Shown here: piece after piece, positions 18,471-26,520 of the stretch
Layout: each line of letters begins with the position of its first letter
How positions within the stretch are numbered: position 1 is the stretch's first letter
From: Lactiplantibacillus dongliensis
Lineage (GTDB): Bacteria; Bacillota; Bacilli; Lactobacillales; Lactobacillaceae
Length of the DNA: 64,000 bases
NCBI RefSeq assembly: GCF_005405105.1
Contig: NZ_BJDK01000009.1
Location: 1-64,000, forward strand
Direction: 5' to 3'
Notes under the pieces: generated by a model
Seen by the model: the letters and a program-made list of their open reading frames with translations, nothing else
What the model was told of the DNA's origin: nothing
The model's database searches: none
Position numbers and translations under genes: made by a program

Positions 18471-19046
18471 TTGATTAAAGTTAATGAAAGAAAGCAATTC
18501 TATAATGAGGAGTACGAAAGTGAAGAATGGTATACCGGTGTGAGCAAACTGAAAAAGGTTCGAGTAAAAGACTGCGATGACTTGTATGTGATGCATTATT
18601 ATTGGCAAGATGAGGACGGCGAATTATGGTCGGACTTTGATGACCCTACCGCTAATAACAGACGAGATTTTATTGCATACAGACAAGTTAAAGGCTATCT
18701 ATCTCCAGAGCAAATAAAAGAATTGATAGATTTATCGGGGCATACTTTACGTAGTTTTTCAGATTATACAAATCTTGGTCTTTCGACCTTATCACAGCTG
18801 ACAAATAACCTACGGGTACAAACTCCCCAACAAGAAAATATTTTGAAAATGTTGAGAGATTATTTTAATATTCATAAAAAACTACCTGATTTGCATAAAC
18901 CTGATGAAATAAAGAAAATAGCGAGCGAAATCTCACTGGAAACTGAACTGACTTGGAATACGGGATTGAGTTACAGTAATGAGACAGATGATGGTTATAG
19001 TTTGCCTTTGAAGTCAAATAAATTGTCAATAAGTGAGGCAGCCTAA
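18471..19046 (+). CDS. HTH antitoxin with probable chaperone-addiction tail
   Basis: A 191-residue protein. The N-terminal part (1-75) resembles the toxin-binding region of MqsA-type antitoxins but has only one Cys, so no zinc finger. Residues 77-130 form an XRE/MqsA-like HTH (YLSPEQIKELIDLSGHTLRS, then LGLSTLSQLTNN). About 60 residues of polar tail follow (SISEAA at the end). In TAC systems such as M. tuberculosis HigBA1-Rv1957, a C-terminal ChAD segment makes the antitoxin depend on a SecB-like chaperone; I infer that this tail does the same. Start TTG is six bases after GGAGGT. Its TAA overlaps the ATG of the chaperone gene. Confidence 0.7.
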   Translation: MIKVNERKQFYNEEYESEEWYTGVSKLKKVRVKDCDDLYVMHYYWQDEDGELWSDFDDPTANNRRDFIAYRQVKGYLSPEQIKELIDLSGHTLRSFSDYTNLGLSTLSQLTNNLRVQTPQQENILKMLRDYFNIHKKLPDLHKPDEIKKIASEISLETELTWNTGLSYSNETDDGYSLPLKSNKLSISEAA

Positions 19047-19453
19047 TGAGTGTTTTAAAATTTAAAAATTATATTGTCAAAGAAATTAGTTACCAGAAAA
19101 ATTCAAAATTTAACAAGGCTAATAAACAAGTCACGTTGAAACCGAGTTTTTATGAAAGCGATGAAATCCAGGACGGCTTTATTTTAGTTGATTTGAAAGT
19201 ATCTATAGGATCATTAGAAAGTACAAAGCTACCTTTTGAAGCTACTGTAGCATTACAAGGAAAATTTGAATATGTTCCAGAGGATGATAAAGATGATTTT
19301 GGGCTTACTACCTTTATTAAGCAAAATGCAGTGGCTATTCTATATCCGTACGTGCGGTCGATCATTTCAAATGTGACTATGGCTTCTAACGAGTACCCAG
19401 GATTCTTATTGCCTACAATTAATGTGAGTGAAGAATTAAAAAAGCAGAAATAA
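19046..19453 (+). CDS. SecB-like chaperone of a TAC module
   Basis: A 135-residue protein with the SecB plan: an N-terminal strand block (LKFKNYIVKEISYQ), the central strands FEATVALQGKFEY, and the signature helix NAVAILYPYVRSIISNVT followed by GFLLPTINV, equivalent to the ILFPYAR...PVN region of SecB. SecB is a tetrameric holdase that keeps exported proteins unfolded. Solitary SecB is absent from most Gram-positives, and SecB-like proteins there usually sit beside toxin-antitoxin genes and stabilise the antitoxin. Translation is coupled through TAATG. DUF1149, another SecB-fold family of lactobacilli, was considered but its motifs do not fit. Confidence 0.75.
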   Translation: MSVLKFKNYIVKEISYQKNSKFNKANKQVTLKPSFYESDEIQDGFILVDLKVSIGSLESTKLPFEATVALQGKFEYVPEDDKDDFGLTTFIKQNAVAILYPYVRSIISNVTMASNEYPGFLLPTINVSEELKKQK

Positions 19454-19554
19454 ATTTTGGGGCAAATGTTCAATTCAGTAAAATAACTGGTACGGAGGGG
19501 CCTTTGTTTTGTGCCTTTAGACCGCGTTGAGCTTATCGTAGTCTAGTTAAATCA

Positions 19555-19563
19555 TGGTATACT
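19555..19563 (+). promoter_or_regulatory. Extended -10 promoter
   Basis: TGGTATACT lies 37 bp before the start codon of the secreted-protein gene; no convincing -35 is present. Confidence 0.5.
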
Positions 19564-19600
19564 TTAATTAAGATTGACCAGTAAATTGAGGGGGATCAAT

Positions 19601-20392
19601 ATGAAATTAAAGGGTGTTATTTTAGGGACAGTTGCCTTAGCATTAGGGACCGTTGGATTCGGGATAACTCAGTCAGCGTCAGCCACGGTTATTCATGGCG
19701 TAACGGTAGGTTACTTTCGGGCGACTAAAACATTTAAAATCAATATTTATGGGACCAATCAAAAAGTGACGATTCTAAAAAACACGGTCGTTCAGGCGGA
19801 GGCCAATTATATTCCAGTAACGAATCAGGCCGGTCAGACTGTTCAAGTTCAATCGGGCGACATTAACTTTTTGAACTTAAATTATAAATTGCGACGAACT
19901 TGGCCGAAAGCACATGCGGGTGGTACAGCTAGTTTTAGTGCGACCGCTAGGGTTCATTTGAAACCGATAGCGGCACCAGTGTATATGCCAGTACAAACGG
20001 CGATTGGCTCACGTGAAACCGGCAGTGTGCTCACACGCAAAATGACTCAAGCTTGGGGTAAAGACCCATGGTTCACCATCACGACGGACGGCTATGTGGC
20101 CCATTTTGCGGCCCTTAAGAAGTGGAATAGCCGCACGCAACCAAAGCCAAATAGTTCCGCGAAGATTACCAAGACAAAGTGGACCGGTCGAACTGAGAAA
20201 GTCTATTACCGGCATCACGTTAAAGGGGTCCCTGACAAACGCGTTGCTAAGCGTGGTCGGGCACAATATCGGTTGAAACTTGTTCGGCAAAAGAAGCTGT
20301 CGTCATATGGCAAGGGGACATCATTAGTGCAGTATACGCATTTCAAGGTTGGCGGTAAGAATTACTACACTATTTATAATATGCCTAATTAA
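19601..20392 (+). CDS. Secreted basic protein of unknown function
   Basis: A 263-residue exported protein. Residues 1-28 form a signal peptide (KLKG, hydrophobic core VALALGTVGFGI, SASA cleavage). The mature part is rich in Lys, Arg, Thr and Tyr with no sortase motif and no Cys, suggesting release or charge binding to the wall. It includes a TSLVQYTHFKVGGKNYYTIY ending, similar in style to SLAP-like or GW-like cell-surface modules, but I cannot assign a family. ATG 19601 follows GAGGGGG; a longer in-frame start (19574) is upstream of it and rejected. Confidence 0.7.
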   Translation: MKLKGVILGTVALALGTVGFGITQSASATVIHGVTVGYFRATKTFKINIYGTNQKVTILKNTVVQAEANYIPVTNQAGQTVQVQSGDINFLNLNYKLRRTWPKAHAGGTASFSATARVHLKPIAAPVYMPVQTAIGSRETGSVLTRKMTQAWGKDPWFTITTDGYVAHFAALKKWNSRTQPKPNSSAKITKTKWTGRTEKVYYRHHVKGVPDKRVAKRGRAQYRLKLVRQKKLSSYGKGTSLVQYTHFKVGGKNYYTIYNMPN

Positions 20393-20398
20393 AGTTAA

Positions 20399-20428
20399 GG
20401 AACGGTGACTAATCTCATCGTTCTTTTT
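20399..20428 (+). terminator. Rho-independent terminator
   Basis: GAACGGTGA pairs with TCATCGTTC (one G-T pair), followed by TTTTT, just after the secreted-protein gene. Confidence 0.75.
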
Positions 20429-20433
20429 GATTT

Positions 20434-20589
20434 GTTCGAAATGCTGCTAAAAGTTTATCTGTCGAGGCCAATCATAGTCGGTTAACGATTATTCGTTATT
20501 TGAGTCAATGTGACCAGGATTTTTCTTGTGAGGAGCTCAGTAAGACGTCTTACGGGAGAATCCTTGGTATAACGGGAATCATCAAATAA
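20434..20589 (+). pseudogene. Decayed ArsR-type regulator fragment
   Basis: The frame reads RLTIIRYLSQCDQDFSCEEL then SKTSYG and stops at 20587. This aligns with RLAIIRYLRQHDQALSCGEI...SKTSGS of the intact ArsR gene at 23618, with about nine codons missing before SKTS and a lost C-terminus. There is no proper start. It is a dead paralogue of that regulator. Confidence 0.65.
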
Positions 20590-20651
20590 ATTGTTAGCCA
20601 AATAACCAGTCCGGTGGTTTACTTAAAGTGGAAATTAAGGAGGAAGTAAAG

Positions 20652-21194
20652 ATGGCTGACACAATTGGCAAAAGAATTAAACAGCAACGTGAAAAGTTAG
20701 CATTAACACAAAAGCAAGTTGCCGAAAGATTGTATGTCACGCAGCAAACCATCGCTCGTTGGGAAAGCGATAAACATGTGCCACCAGTTAAGGCTATTCA
20801 GGATCTTTCCGACCTTTTTGGTGTTAACGCGGCGTTTTTTTTCGGAGAAGAGCGCCTCGTTGCGCACAAATTTAATGTACTGGCTCTAATTGGTAGTTTA
20901 ATTGTTAATTTTTTATTCTTTGTTGTCGCATTAGTGGTACTGATTCCGTTACAACTGGGAATTTTGGGATTAGCAGTTTCAGGTCTAATTGCGCCAATCG
21001 TGGTTCTTTGGCAAAGTATACAACAAGTTGAACCGTTCACCATTAGCCGCTTATTAGCTAGTCTGGTGATGTTAACTGTGGCGTTAGTGGCATTGCCTAT
21101 TATCAAGCAATTGATTATTTATGCTGGGCATCTTTTGCGGACATACTATCGTTACAACTTAAACGAAATTGTGTATGAGGTGGTGCCAAGATAA
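20652..21194 (+). CDS. Membrane-tethered XRE family regulator
   Basis: A 180-residue protein. Residues 1-60 are an XRE HTH (TQKQVAERLYVTQQTIARWE). About four hydrophobic segments follow (75-170: VLALIGSLIVNFLFFVVALV, GILGLAVSGLIAPIVVL, LLASLVMLTVALVALPI). Such fusions act as membrane-bound transcription factors sensing envelope stress. ATG 20652 is eight bases after AAGGAGG. An ABC transporter follows 94 bp downstream and is the probable target and partner. Confidence 0.75.
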   Translation: MADTIGKRIKQQREKLALTQKQVAERLYVTQQTIARWESDKHVPPVKAIQDLSDLFGVNAAFFFGEERLVAHKFNVLALIGSLIVNFLFFVVALVVLIPLQLGILGLAVSGLIAPIVVLWQSIQQVEPFTISRLLASLVMLTVALVALPIIKQLIIYAGHLLRTYYRYNLNEIVYEVVPR

Positions 21195-21288
21195 GCGGCT
21201 TAAAGTGTGGGTAAACTTGGCATGTTTTTTGAAAGATGGGCAATACTTAGATGTAAAAGTGAGTTGAGCGTGTTGGAGGATTAGTGTG

Positions 21289-22011
21289 ATGAATGAAAAC
21301 GTGATAGCTGTACAAGAACTCTCAAAGAATTTTAACTTAGGCAAAGGAAAATCGATTAGTGTCTTGAAAAACATTTCATTTTTGGCCTGTTCAAATGAGT
21401 TTATCAGTATTGTTGGTCCGTCAGGTAGTGGTAAATCGACCTTGCTTCGATGTATGTCAGGACTTTTGAATCCGACCCAAGGTTCAGTAAAACTTGATGC
21501 TATCGATCCCTATCAATTGTCACCATCAAAGACTGCCAAGATGCGTCGAACAAAGCTTGGCTTTATTTTTCAGTCATACAATCTTGTACCCGCTTTACCA
21601 GTGTTTGAAAATGTCGTACTCCCGTTACGTTTGTCTGGTATTAAGATTGATAGACCAAGCGTCGAACGATTATTAAAAAGTTTGAATTTTACTGCTAAAT
21701 TGACTAGTTTTGTGGGAACTTTGTCTGGTGGTGAGCAGCAGAAGGTGGCGATTGCTCGCGTCTTGGTAACGCGAGCAAGAATTATTTTTGCGGATGAACC
21801 TACTGGTGCGGTAGATGCGAAGGCTAAGGAGATAATCTTTGACCGTCTGCGGAAGCTCGCTGATAACGGTGCCTGTGTAATCATGGTTACTCATGACGTA
21901 GACTTGGCAGCTAGGACAGATAGAGCGCTTGTATTAAAGGATGGTCAACTTATAAAGACGCTTACTAACCCCGACGCTACCGAAATTCTTGCAGCGATAG
22001 GGAAAGGGTGA
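21289..22011 (+). CDS. ABC transporter ATP-binding protein (MacB/BceA type)
   Basis: A 240-residue ATPase with Walker A GPSGSGKST, Q-loop FQSYNLVP, signature LSGGEQQK, Walker B IIFADEPTG and H-loop THD. The LSGGEQQKVAIARVL form and the pairing with an FtsX-type permease place it in the MacB/LolD/BceA group, which exports or detaches antimicrobial peptides and lipoproteins. ATG 21289 is eight bases after GGAGGA. Its stop overlaps the permease region. Confidence 0.9.
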   Translation: MNENVIAVQELSKNFNLGKGKSISVLKNISFLACSNEFISIVGPSGSGKSTLLRCMSGLLNPTQGSVKLDAIDPYQLSPSKTAKMRRTKLGFIFQSYNLVPALPVFENVVLPLRLSGIKIDRPSVERLLKSLNFTAKLTSFVGTLSGGEQQKVAIARVLVTRARIIFADEPTGAVDAKAKEIIFDRLRKLADNGACVIMVTHDVDLAARTDRALVLKDGQLIKTLTNPDATEILAAIGKG

Positions 22012-22016
22012 GCAAA

Positions 22017-23384
22017 ATGTTAGCGCTAGTAGTTTGGCAGCTTCGCTATACTTGGAAAGCATGGGTCGGTTCGTTAGTTGTTTTGACTGCGGCGGGTCTT
22101 GTTTTAGGATTTACGTTAATTGGTGCCGTCTCTACGATTAGTGTGCATTTAGATCATGGTAACTTTAATCCCGTCGACTTTTTTGCCATGCCAGCTGTTT
22201 TTGGCCTAATCACTTTAGTATTAGTCATAAGTGGTGTGATTAGGCTTTTGATCGACAAGTTCAAAGATGACTATAGATTGTGGGCGATACTAGGTGCTAA
22301 GCCGAACCAATTGGCCTTACTGATTGGGGGTCAAATGAGTTTAGCTGGCATGGTAGGTGGTTGCCTAGGCTATTTTTTGTCACTTCCAATGGTTGATAAG
22401 TACTATGCTTGGGTCATAACTACTCGCGGAATGCGTGAATTTCCAGCGATTAATATGAAACTACAATTAAGTTCATTAATTTTAACAATCTTACTTCTGG
22501 GTACCTTTACTGGTGTTATTGGGTTCATCAATGGAAAGCGAACCTTTACTAATGGACATCAACGGCGTTGCTTAACTAAAAAGCGAAAATTTGGTCTGTC
22601 TCTAATTGGTTGGTTTTGGTGTGTGATAACCTGTGGGAGCTTAAGCTACGTCTATTCACTTTTTTATCAAAAACCAAAGTATCTGTTAATGCTGTTTGGT
22701 AGTCAATCGTTGGAAGATACGTATTCACAGGCTTTATTAGGCTTGATTATCACGATGATTATTGCAACTCATGCTTCCGAAAGGTTAATATTACCGGTGT
22801 TAGTTAAAGCCCTGGCTGTCGTTTTTCCAGCGACAATTATTAAAACGTTCAAAATTGCCTATTGGCATGTATTGCGCAAAACAGATTTTTTACGATCGGT
22901 GACCATGCCGCTATTTATTTTCTCGCTGGTATCTTCATACTTTATGTATATGATTGTTGATTTAGCTAATGTTGCTAACAAGCGGAATTTGTCTGAAATT
23001 ATAGGGACGCTCATTCTCTTTCTCGGTGCGCCATTTTTGATTATCTTAGCCAATACCATTTCGTTGACGATTATTTCAAGACCTGAGCGAACGGCTAGTA
23101 GCCGTCAATTACAGATTATTGGGTTGTCTTTGAAAGACTTGTTGCATGAAAAGGGTGTTGAGGCGGGAATTTATGGCTTAATAGTCTTTATTCAGGGCGT
23201 CATCGGGAACGCATTACTGTTTATACCAATTCTGAAAGCGTCAGATTATACCCAGACGCAGATGTACGATAGCTGGTGGTCAATTGTCGAATGGCCTGCT
23301 GCTACAGGTATTATGGTGTTTCTATTTATTTTGATAGTGGATGGTTCTTATATTTACAAGATCAGTGTATCGAATTCTCAATAA
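22017..23384 (+). CDS. FtsX-like ABC permease
   Basis: A 455-residue membrane protein with about eight helices, including LVVLTAAGLVLGFTLIGAV near the N-terminus, an FtsX-like block with DDYRLWAILGAKPNQLALLIG (the coupling segment facing the ATPase), and a second similar half. It partners the ATPase at 21289. ATG 22017 is preferred because AAAGGG is correctly spaced; GTG 22008, which overlaps the ATPase stop, is possible. The XRE-membrane regulator upstream suggests a peptide-antibiotic response role. Confidence 0.8.
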   Translation: MLALVVWQLRYTWKAWVGSLVVLTAAGLVLGFTLIGAVSTISVHLDHGNFNPVDFFAMPAVFGLITLVLVISGVIRLLIDKFKDDYRLWAILGAKPNQLALLIGGQMSLAGMVGGCLGYFLSLPMVDKYYAWVITTRGMREFPAINMKLQLSSLILTILLLGTFTGVIGFINGKRTFTNGHQRRCLTKKRKFGLSLIGWFWCVITCGSLSYVYSLFYQKPKYLLMLFGSQSLEDTYSQALLGLIITMIIATHASERLILPVLVKALAVVFPATIIKTFKIAYWHVLRKTDFLRSVTMPLFIFSLVSSYFMYMIVDLANVANKRNLSEIIGTLILFLGAPFLIILANTISLTIISRPERTASSRQLQIIGLSLKDLLHEKGVEAGIYGLIVFIQGVIGNALLFIPILKASDYTQTQMYDSWWSIVEWPAATGIMVFLFILIVDGSYIYKISVSNSQ

Positions 23385-23416
23385 ACTGCAGCCTACTAAT
23401 CTGTGGGGAGGAAAAA

Positions 23417-23590
23417 ATGGTCGCAGTCGGCTTACAACCAGCTTTTAAGTAATTATGATGAGGCAAGCAAGGGAGCGCGCTATTATTACGGGTGGTGATT
23501 CGAGTGGAGTTTACGACCAATTGGGTTGATATCGATACCAATTATTGATCGGACGCCGGTTGGCAAAGCTTAGGTCAGATACTTGCGTAA
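23417..23590 (+). pseudogene. Degenerate gene remnant with a strong ribosome site
   Basis: GGGGAGG precedes ATG 23417, which opens an 11-codon frame. Later, in another frame, the segment FTTNWVDIDTNY then a stop then SDAGWQSLGQILA ends at 23588. Multiple frame changes suggest a decayed gene of unknown family just upstream of the ArsR regulator. Confidence 0.35.
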
Positions 23591-23617
23591 AAGTTTATTT
23601 CTAGTAGGATAAGAGAT

Positions 23618-23905
23618 ATGAAAAAACAAACACAGGCAACTGAAGCTAGTATTAACGTATTCAAAGCGCTGGCCGATCCAATTCGTTTAGCGATTATCCG
23701 GTATTTGAGGCAACATGACCAGGCGCTTTCTTGTGGCGAGATTGGGCAAGCGATGCAGATTAGTAAGACGTCGGGGTCTTATCATTTTAAGATTTTGCAG
23801 GAGGCCGGTTTGATTACGGTACGTAAGGTAGGCCGTGAAAAATTTGTGAAATTAGACCGTGTAACTTTTGATCACTATTTAATACATTTCTGGCAAAACT
23901 TATAG
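23618..23905 (+). CDS. ArsR-type winged-helix regulator
   Basis: A 95-residue regulator with an ArsR HTH (LSCGEIGQAMQISKTSGSYHFKIL) and wing (AGLITVRKVGREKFVKL). The metal-site Cys pair of classical ArsR is absent, so it probably senses a small molecule or redox state. It sits upstream of the DHA2 exporter at 24042, with a long palindrome between them, the likely operator. The ribosome site is weak. A dead paralogue lies at 20434. Confidence 0.8.
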   Translation: MKKQTQATEASINVFKALADPIRLAIIRYLRQHDQALSCGEIGQAMQISKTSGSYHFKILQEAGLITVRKVGREKFVKLDRVTFDHYLIHFWQNL

Positions 23906-23961
23906 GGCATTAGACCAATGAGGAGGCAATCATCAAGATTGGCTCTTTTTTGTTTTAGTCC

Positions 23962-23990
23962 TTGTCAGTGGCTAAAGGCAATGCTATGTT
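23962..23990 (+). promoter_or_regulatory. Promoter of the DHA2 exporter
   Basis: -35 TTGTCA (23962-23967), a 17-bp spacer and extended -10 TGCTATGTT (23982-23990). The operator palindrome starts at the end of the -10, so repressor binding would block initiation. Confidence 0.65.
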
Positions 23991-24023
23991 TAAATAGTTC
24001 AAAAACATTTGAACTATTTAAAC
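23988..24023. promoter_or_regulatory. ArsR-family operator, perfect 16-bp arms
   Basis: GTTTAAATAGTTCAAA and its exact reverse complement are separated by AACA. The site spans the transcription start of the exporter gene and is the likely binding site of the regulator at 23618. Confidence 0.8.
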
Positions 24024-24041
24024 CACTAGGGGGATGTAAGC

Positions 24042-25412
24042 ATGACCGAGGAAACCGTTAAAGATAGGTGGGTACTAGGTTTAACATCATTGGGCTTTTT
24101 TATGGCAATGATGGATGCGATGATAGTGACCACTGCTTCAACCGCGATTCGCACGGAGTTCCAAATTTCGGTTGGACTGTTGCAATGGGCATTGAATGCG
24201 TACAATATTACTATCGCTGCTGTTTTATTAGTTGGCGTGGCTTTAGGTGAACGTTGGGGTCGCCGGAAAATCTACAATTGGGGGATCTTCATTTTTACGA
24301 TTGGGTCAGTACTCTGTGCGCTGGCCAATAACATCGAGTGGTTAATTGCGGCCCGAATTGTCGAAGGGCTGGGTGCTTCAGTCATGACGCCGATGTCAAT
24401 GGCAATTTTGACCAATGCCGTGCCAGCTAACCAGCGAGGCCGCGCATTGGGCATATGGAGTGGTATTGGTGGGTTAGCGTTAATTGTTGGGCCATCACTT
24501 GGCGGCTTGATTGTGGCCCAACTGACTTGGCAGTGGATCTTTTGGCTGAATGTGCCCGTCGGAATCATGGCAATTGGGTTATCACAACACCGGTTACCGG
24601 AAAGTCATGGGCAAAACGAGCCAATCAAGTTGATTGATAATTTGTTACTTATTATGGCGATGGCCGGACTAGTTTGGGCATTGTCGGCCTCGACAAGTGT
24701 TACCGGTACGAGCCAACTTGGCCTGGTGGCAGTAATTGGACTCATTAGTGTGGGCTGTGGGATTGGGTTTATTTATCGGCAGTCAGTTGACCCTTTACCG
24801 ATGTTGCCACTGACCCTTTTTCATAATCCAACGTTTACCGGGGGAAATCTAGCGACGGCCTGTCTGTATGGATCGATGTATGGTGTCGTCTTCTTTTTGC
24901 CACAATATTTGCAGGTTAGTCAACGAGCCACCGCATTAACGGCCGGATTAGCGCTGTTACCTTGGACTGGAACATTAGTGGTCGTGGCACCGTTTGCTGG
25001 GCGCGCGGTTGATCGTTTTGGAGATCGTTGGGTGGCAACTTTAGGCTTGGTATTACAAGGCGTCGGCTACCTGTCGATTGCGTTGTTAGTCCATCAAAGT
25101 TATCTTTGGCTCGTCTTACCCTTAATGATTGCGGGCGTCGGTTTGTCGATGGCGGGGCCAGCGTTGCAAAAAGCAGTGCTGGGAGCAGTACCGCGAGTGA
25201 TGATTGGCAAAGCTGCGGGTGTTTATAATGTCTTTCGCTTATTAGGCGGGGCATTGGGTACGACGGTAGCAGTGATGATTTTTTACCAATGTCAGGGCAC
25301 GACTTTTAGTAATGGTTTTCAGGCAACGATGCTGGGAACTGCGGTCTTGTCATTCTTGGGCGTCATTTGGTCATGGCACTTGGCAGCTGAACGTGTCGTG
25401 AATTTGGATTAA
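24042..25412 (+). CDS. DHA2-family multidrug exporter (14 TMS)
   Basis: A 456-residue major facilitator with DAMIVTTASTAI in helix 1, motif A GERWGRRKIYNWG and motif C GLALIVGPSLGG in helix 5, typical of EmrB/QacA proton-drug antiporters. AGGGGGA precedes ATG. It is controlled by the ArsR-type gene upstream through the 23988-24023 palindrome. The substrate is unknown. Confidence 0.85.
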   Translation: MTEETVKDRWVLGLTSLGFFMAMMDAMIVTTASTAIRTEFQISVGLLQWALNAYNITIAAVLLVGVALGERWGRRKIYNWGIFIFTIGSVLCALANNIEWLIAARIVEGLGASVMTPMSMAILTNAVPANQRGRALGIWSGIGGLALIVGPSLGGLIVAQLTWQWIFWLNVPVGIMAIGLSQHRLPESHGQNEPIKLIDNLLLIMAMAGLVWALSASTSVTGTSQLGLVAVIGLISVGCGIGFIYRQSVDPLPMLPLTLFHNPTFTGGNLATACLYGSMYGVVFFLPQYLQVSQRATALTAGLALLPWTGTLVVVAPFAGRAVDRFGDRWVATLGLVLQGVGYLSIALLVHQSYLWLVLPLMIAGVGLSMAGPALQKAVLGAVPRVMIGKAAGVYNVFRLLGGALGTTVAVMIFYQCQGTTFSNGFQATMLGTAVLSFLGVIWSWHLAAERVVNLD

Positions 25413-25518
25413 GATAAATTTCTGGTTGAGTTAATTGATGAGTTGTAACCCTTTTCAGTTGTGAATGTTATCGATATAATAATCATAACAAATCAGTAAT
25501 TCAACGGGAGGTAAGCCT

Positions 25519-25947
25519 ATGACTAAATTAGCAAGACTAGCACCAACAGAACTCGACACGTATCTATCTAAACTGTTTAAGCAGCAACTTGCAGATCATC
25601 AGATTGATTACCAGCGACAAATTAGTGAGGATGTCGCCATTGGAGCTTATGATGATGAGGGTCAGTTAGTCGGCGGTTTATTGATGAATCGGCGATACGA
25701 CCATGTCTATATTAGTCGCTTGGCTGTTTCCCCGACTTATCGCGGGCATCGGTTAGGAACGCAACTCGTTCAGGCTGCAGAAGCTTGGGCGCGTGAGCAA
25801 CAGGTGTTAACCATTACGCTGTCGACGCGTGATTATCAAGCGGTCGATTTCTACTTGAAATGTGGGTTTCAAATTTACGGTAAAGTGGCCGACCTGCCGT
25901 TTAAAGGGGTCACCACCGTTTACTTCGTGAAACGTTTAATTGATTGA
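25519..25947 (+). CDS. GNAT N-acetyltransferase
   Basis: A 142-residue GNAT enzyme. The acetyl-CoA motif reads VSPTYRGHRLGTQLV, after the strand VYISRLAV, and the C-terminal STRDYQAVDFYLKCGF completes the fold. It transfers acetyl to an amine in the cytoplasm; the substrate is unknown. GGGAGG precedes the start. It stands alone and ends at a symmetric terminator. Confidence 0.85.
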   Translation: MTKLARLAPTELDTYLSKLFKQQLADHQIDYQRQISEDVAIGAYDDEGQLVGGLLMNRRYDHVYISRLAVSPTYRGHRLGTQLVQAAEAWAREQQVLTITLSTRDYQAVDFYLKCGFQIYGKVADLPFKGVTTVYFVKRLID

Positions 25948-25956
25948 GCATACCAA

Positions 25957-25993
25957 AACAGCCCTAATGCCAATAATTGGCATTAGGGCTGTT
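25957..25993. terminator. Bidirectional terminator
   Basis: AACAGCCCTAATGCCAA pairs perfectly with TTGGCATTAGGGCTGTT. It serves the GNAT gene and the convergent HxlR gene. Confidence 0.85.
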
Positions 25994-25994
25994 G

Positions 25995-26351
25995 CTAATT
26001 TTCGGGCATCGTTACGGTCTGAATATAGTGTTCACCCCATTGGTCCATTAGTTTGATAATTGGTACCAGACTTTTACCTAATGGGGTCAAGCGGTAGCTA
26101 GTCTTAATTGGCACATAACTGGCATCAATTTGCTTTTGAATAATCTGATCCGCCTCTAATTGAGCCAATTGCAATGACAACATGCGACGAGTACAGCCGG
26201 GTAACGTCTTTAAGAGTTGTGTATATCTTAATTCGTGTTGCATCAAGCGGCAGAGAATAATCGACTTCCATTTACCGGCTAAGAGTTGCAAGGTAGTGTC
26301 TAAAGGACAAACTTCGCCGTGGCGGGTTTGCTGAGTCACTGCATCCATCAT
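25995..26351 (-). CDS. HxlR family regulator
   Basis: A 118-residue winged-helix regulator with the HxlR plan: CPLDTTLQLLAGKWKSIIL at the N-terminus (the conserved Cys, redox or aldehyde sensitive in the family) and RRMLSLQLAQLEADQII. It is divergent from the MFS gene at 26521 and likely controls it. AAGAAGG precedes the start; either of two adjacent ATGs may be used. Confidence 0.85.
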   Translation of the reverse strand: MMDAVTQQTRHGEVCPLDTTLQLLAGKWKSIILCRLMQHELRYTQLLKTLPGCTRRMLSLQLAQLEADQIIQKQIDASYVPIKTSYRLTPLGKSLVPIIKLMDQWGEHYIQTVTMPEN

Positions 26352-26520
26352 TAAAACCTTCTTCGATTGAATTTAGCCCAAATTATAACTGATTCAGTTT
26401 ATTTTGACTGCTTAGGACGATTGGTTAGTAAGGGTAATTGCTAGTACCAAGTATCATTAAATTCCCGTATTGTGTTTGTGGCAGCTTCCGTTAAGATTGG
26501 CATTAATGGGGGGGTTGATT

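Noticed and set aside
18000-19500. Prophage or integrative element around the TAC module
   Set aside because: No integrase, recombinase or repeat ends are visible.
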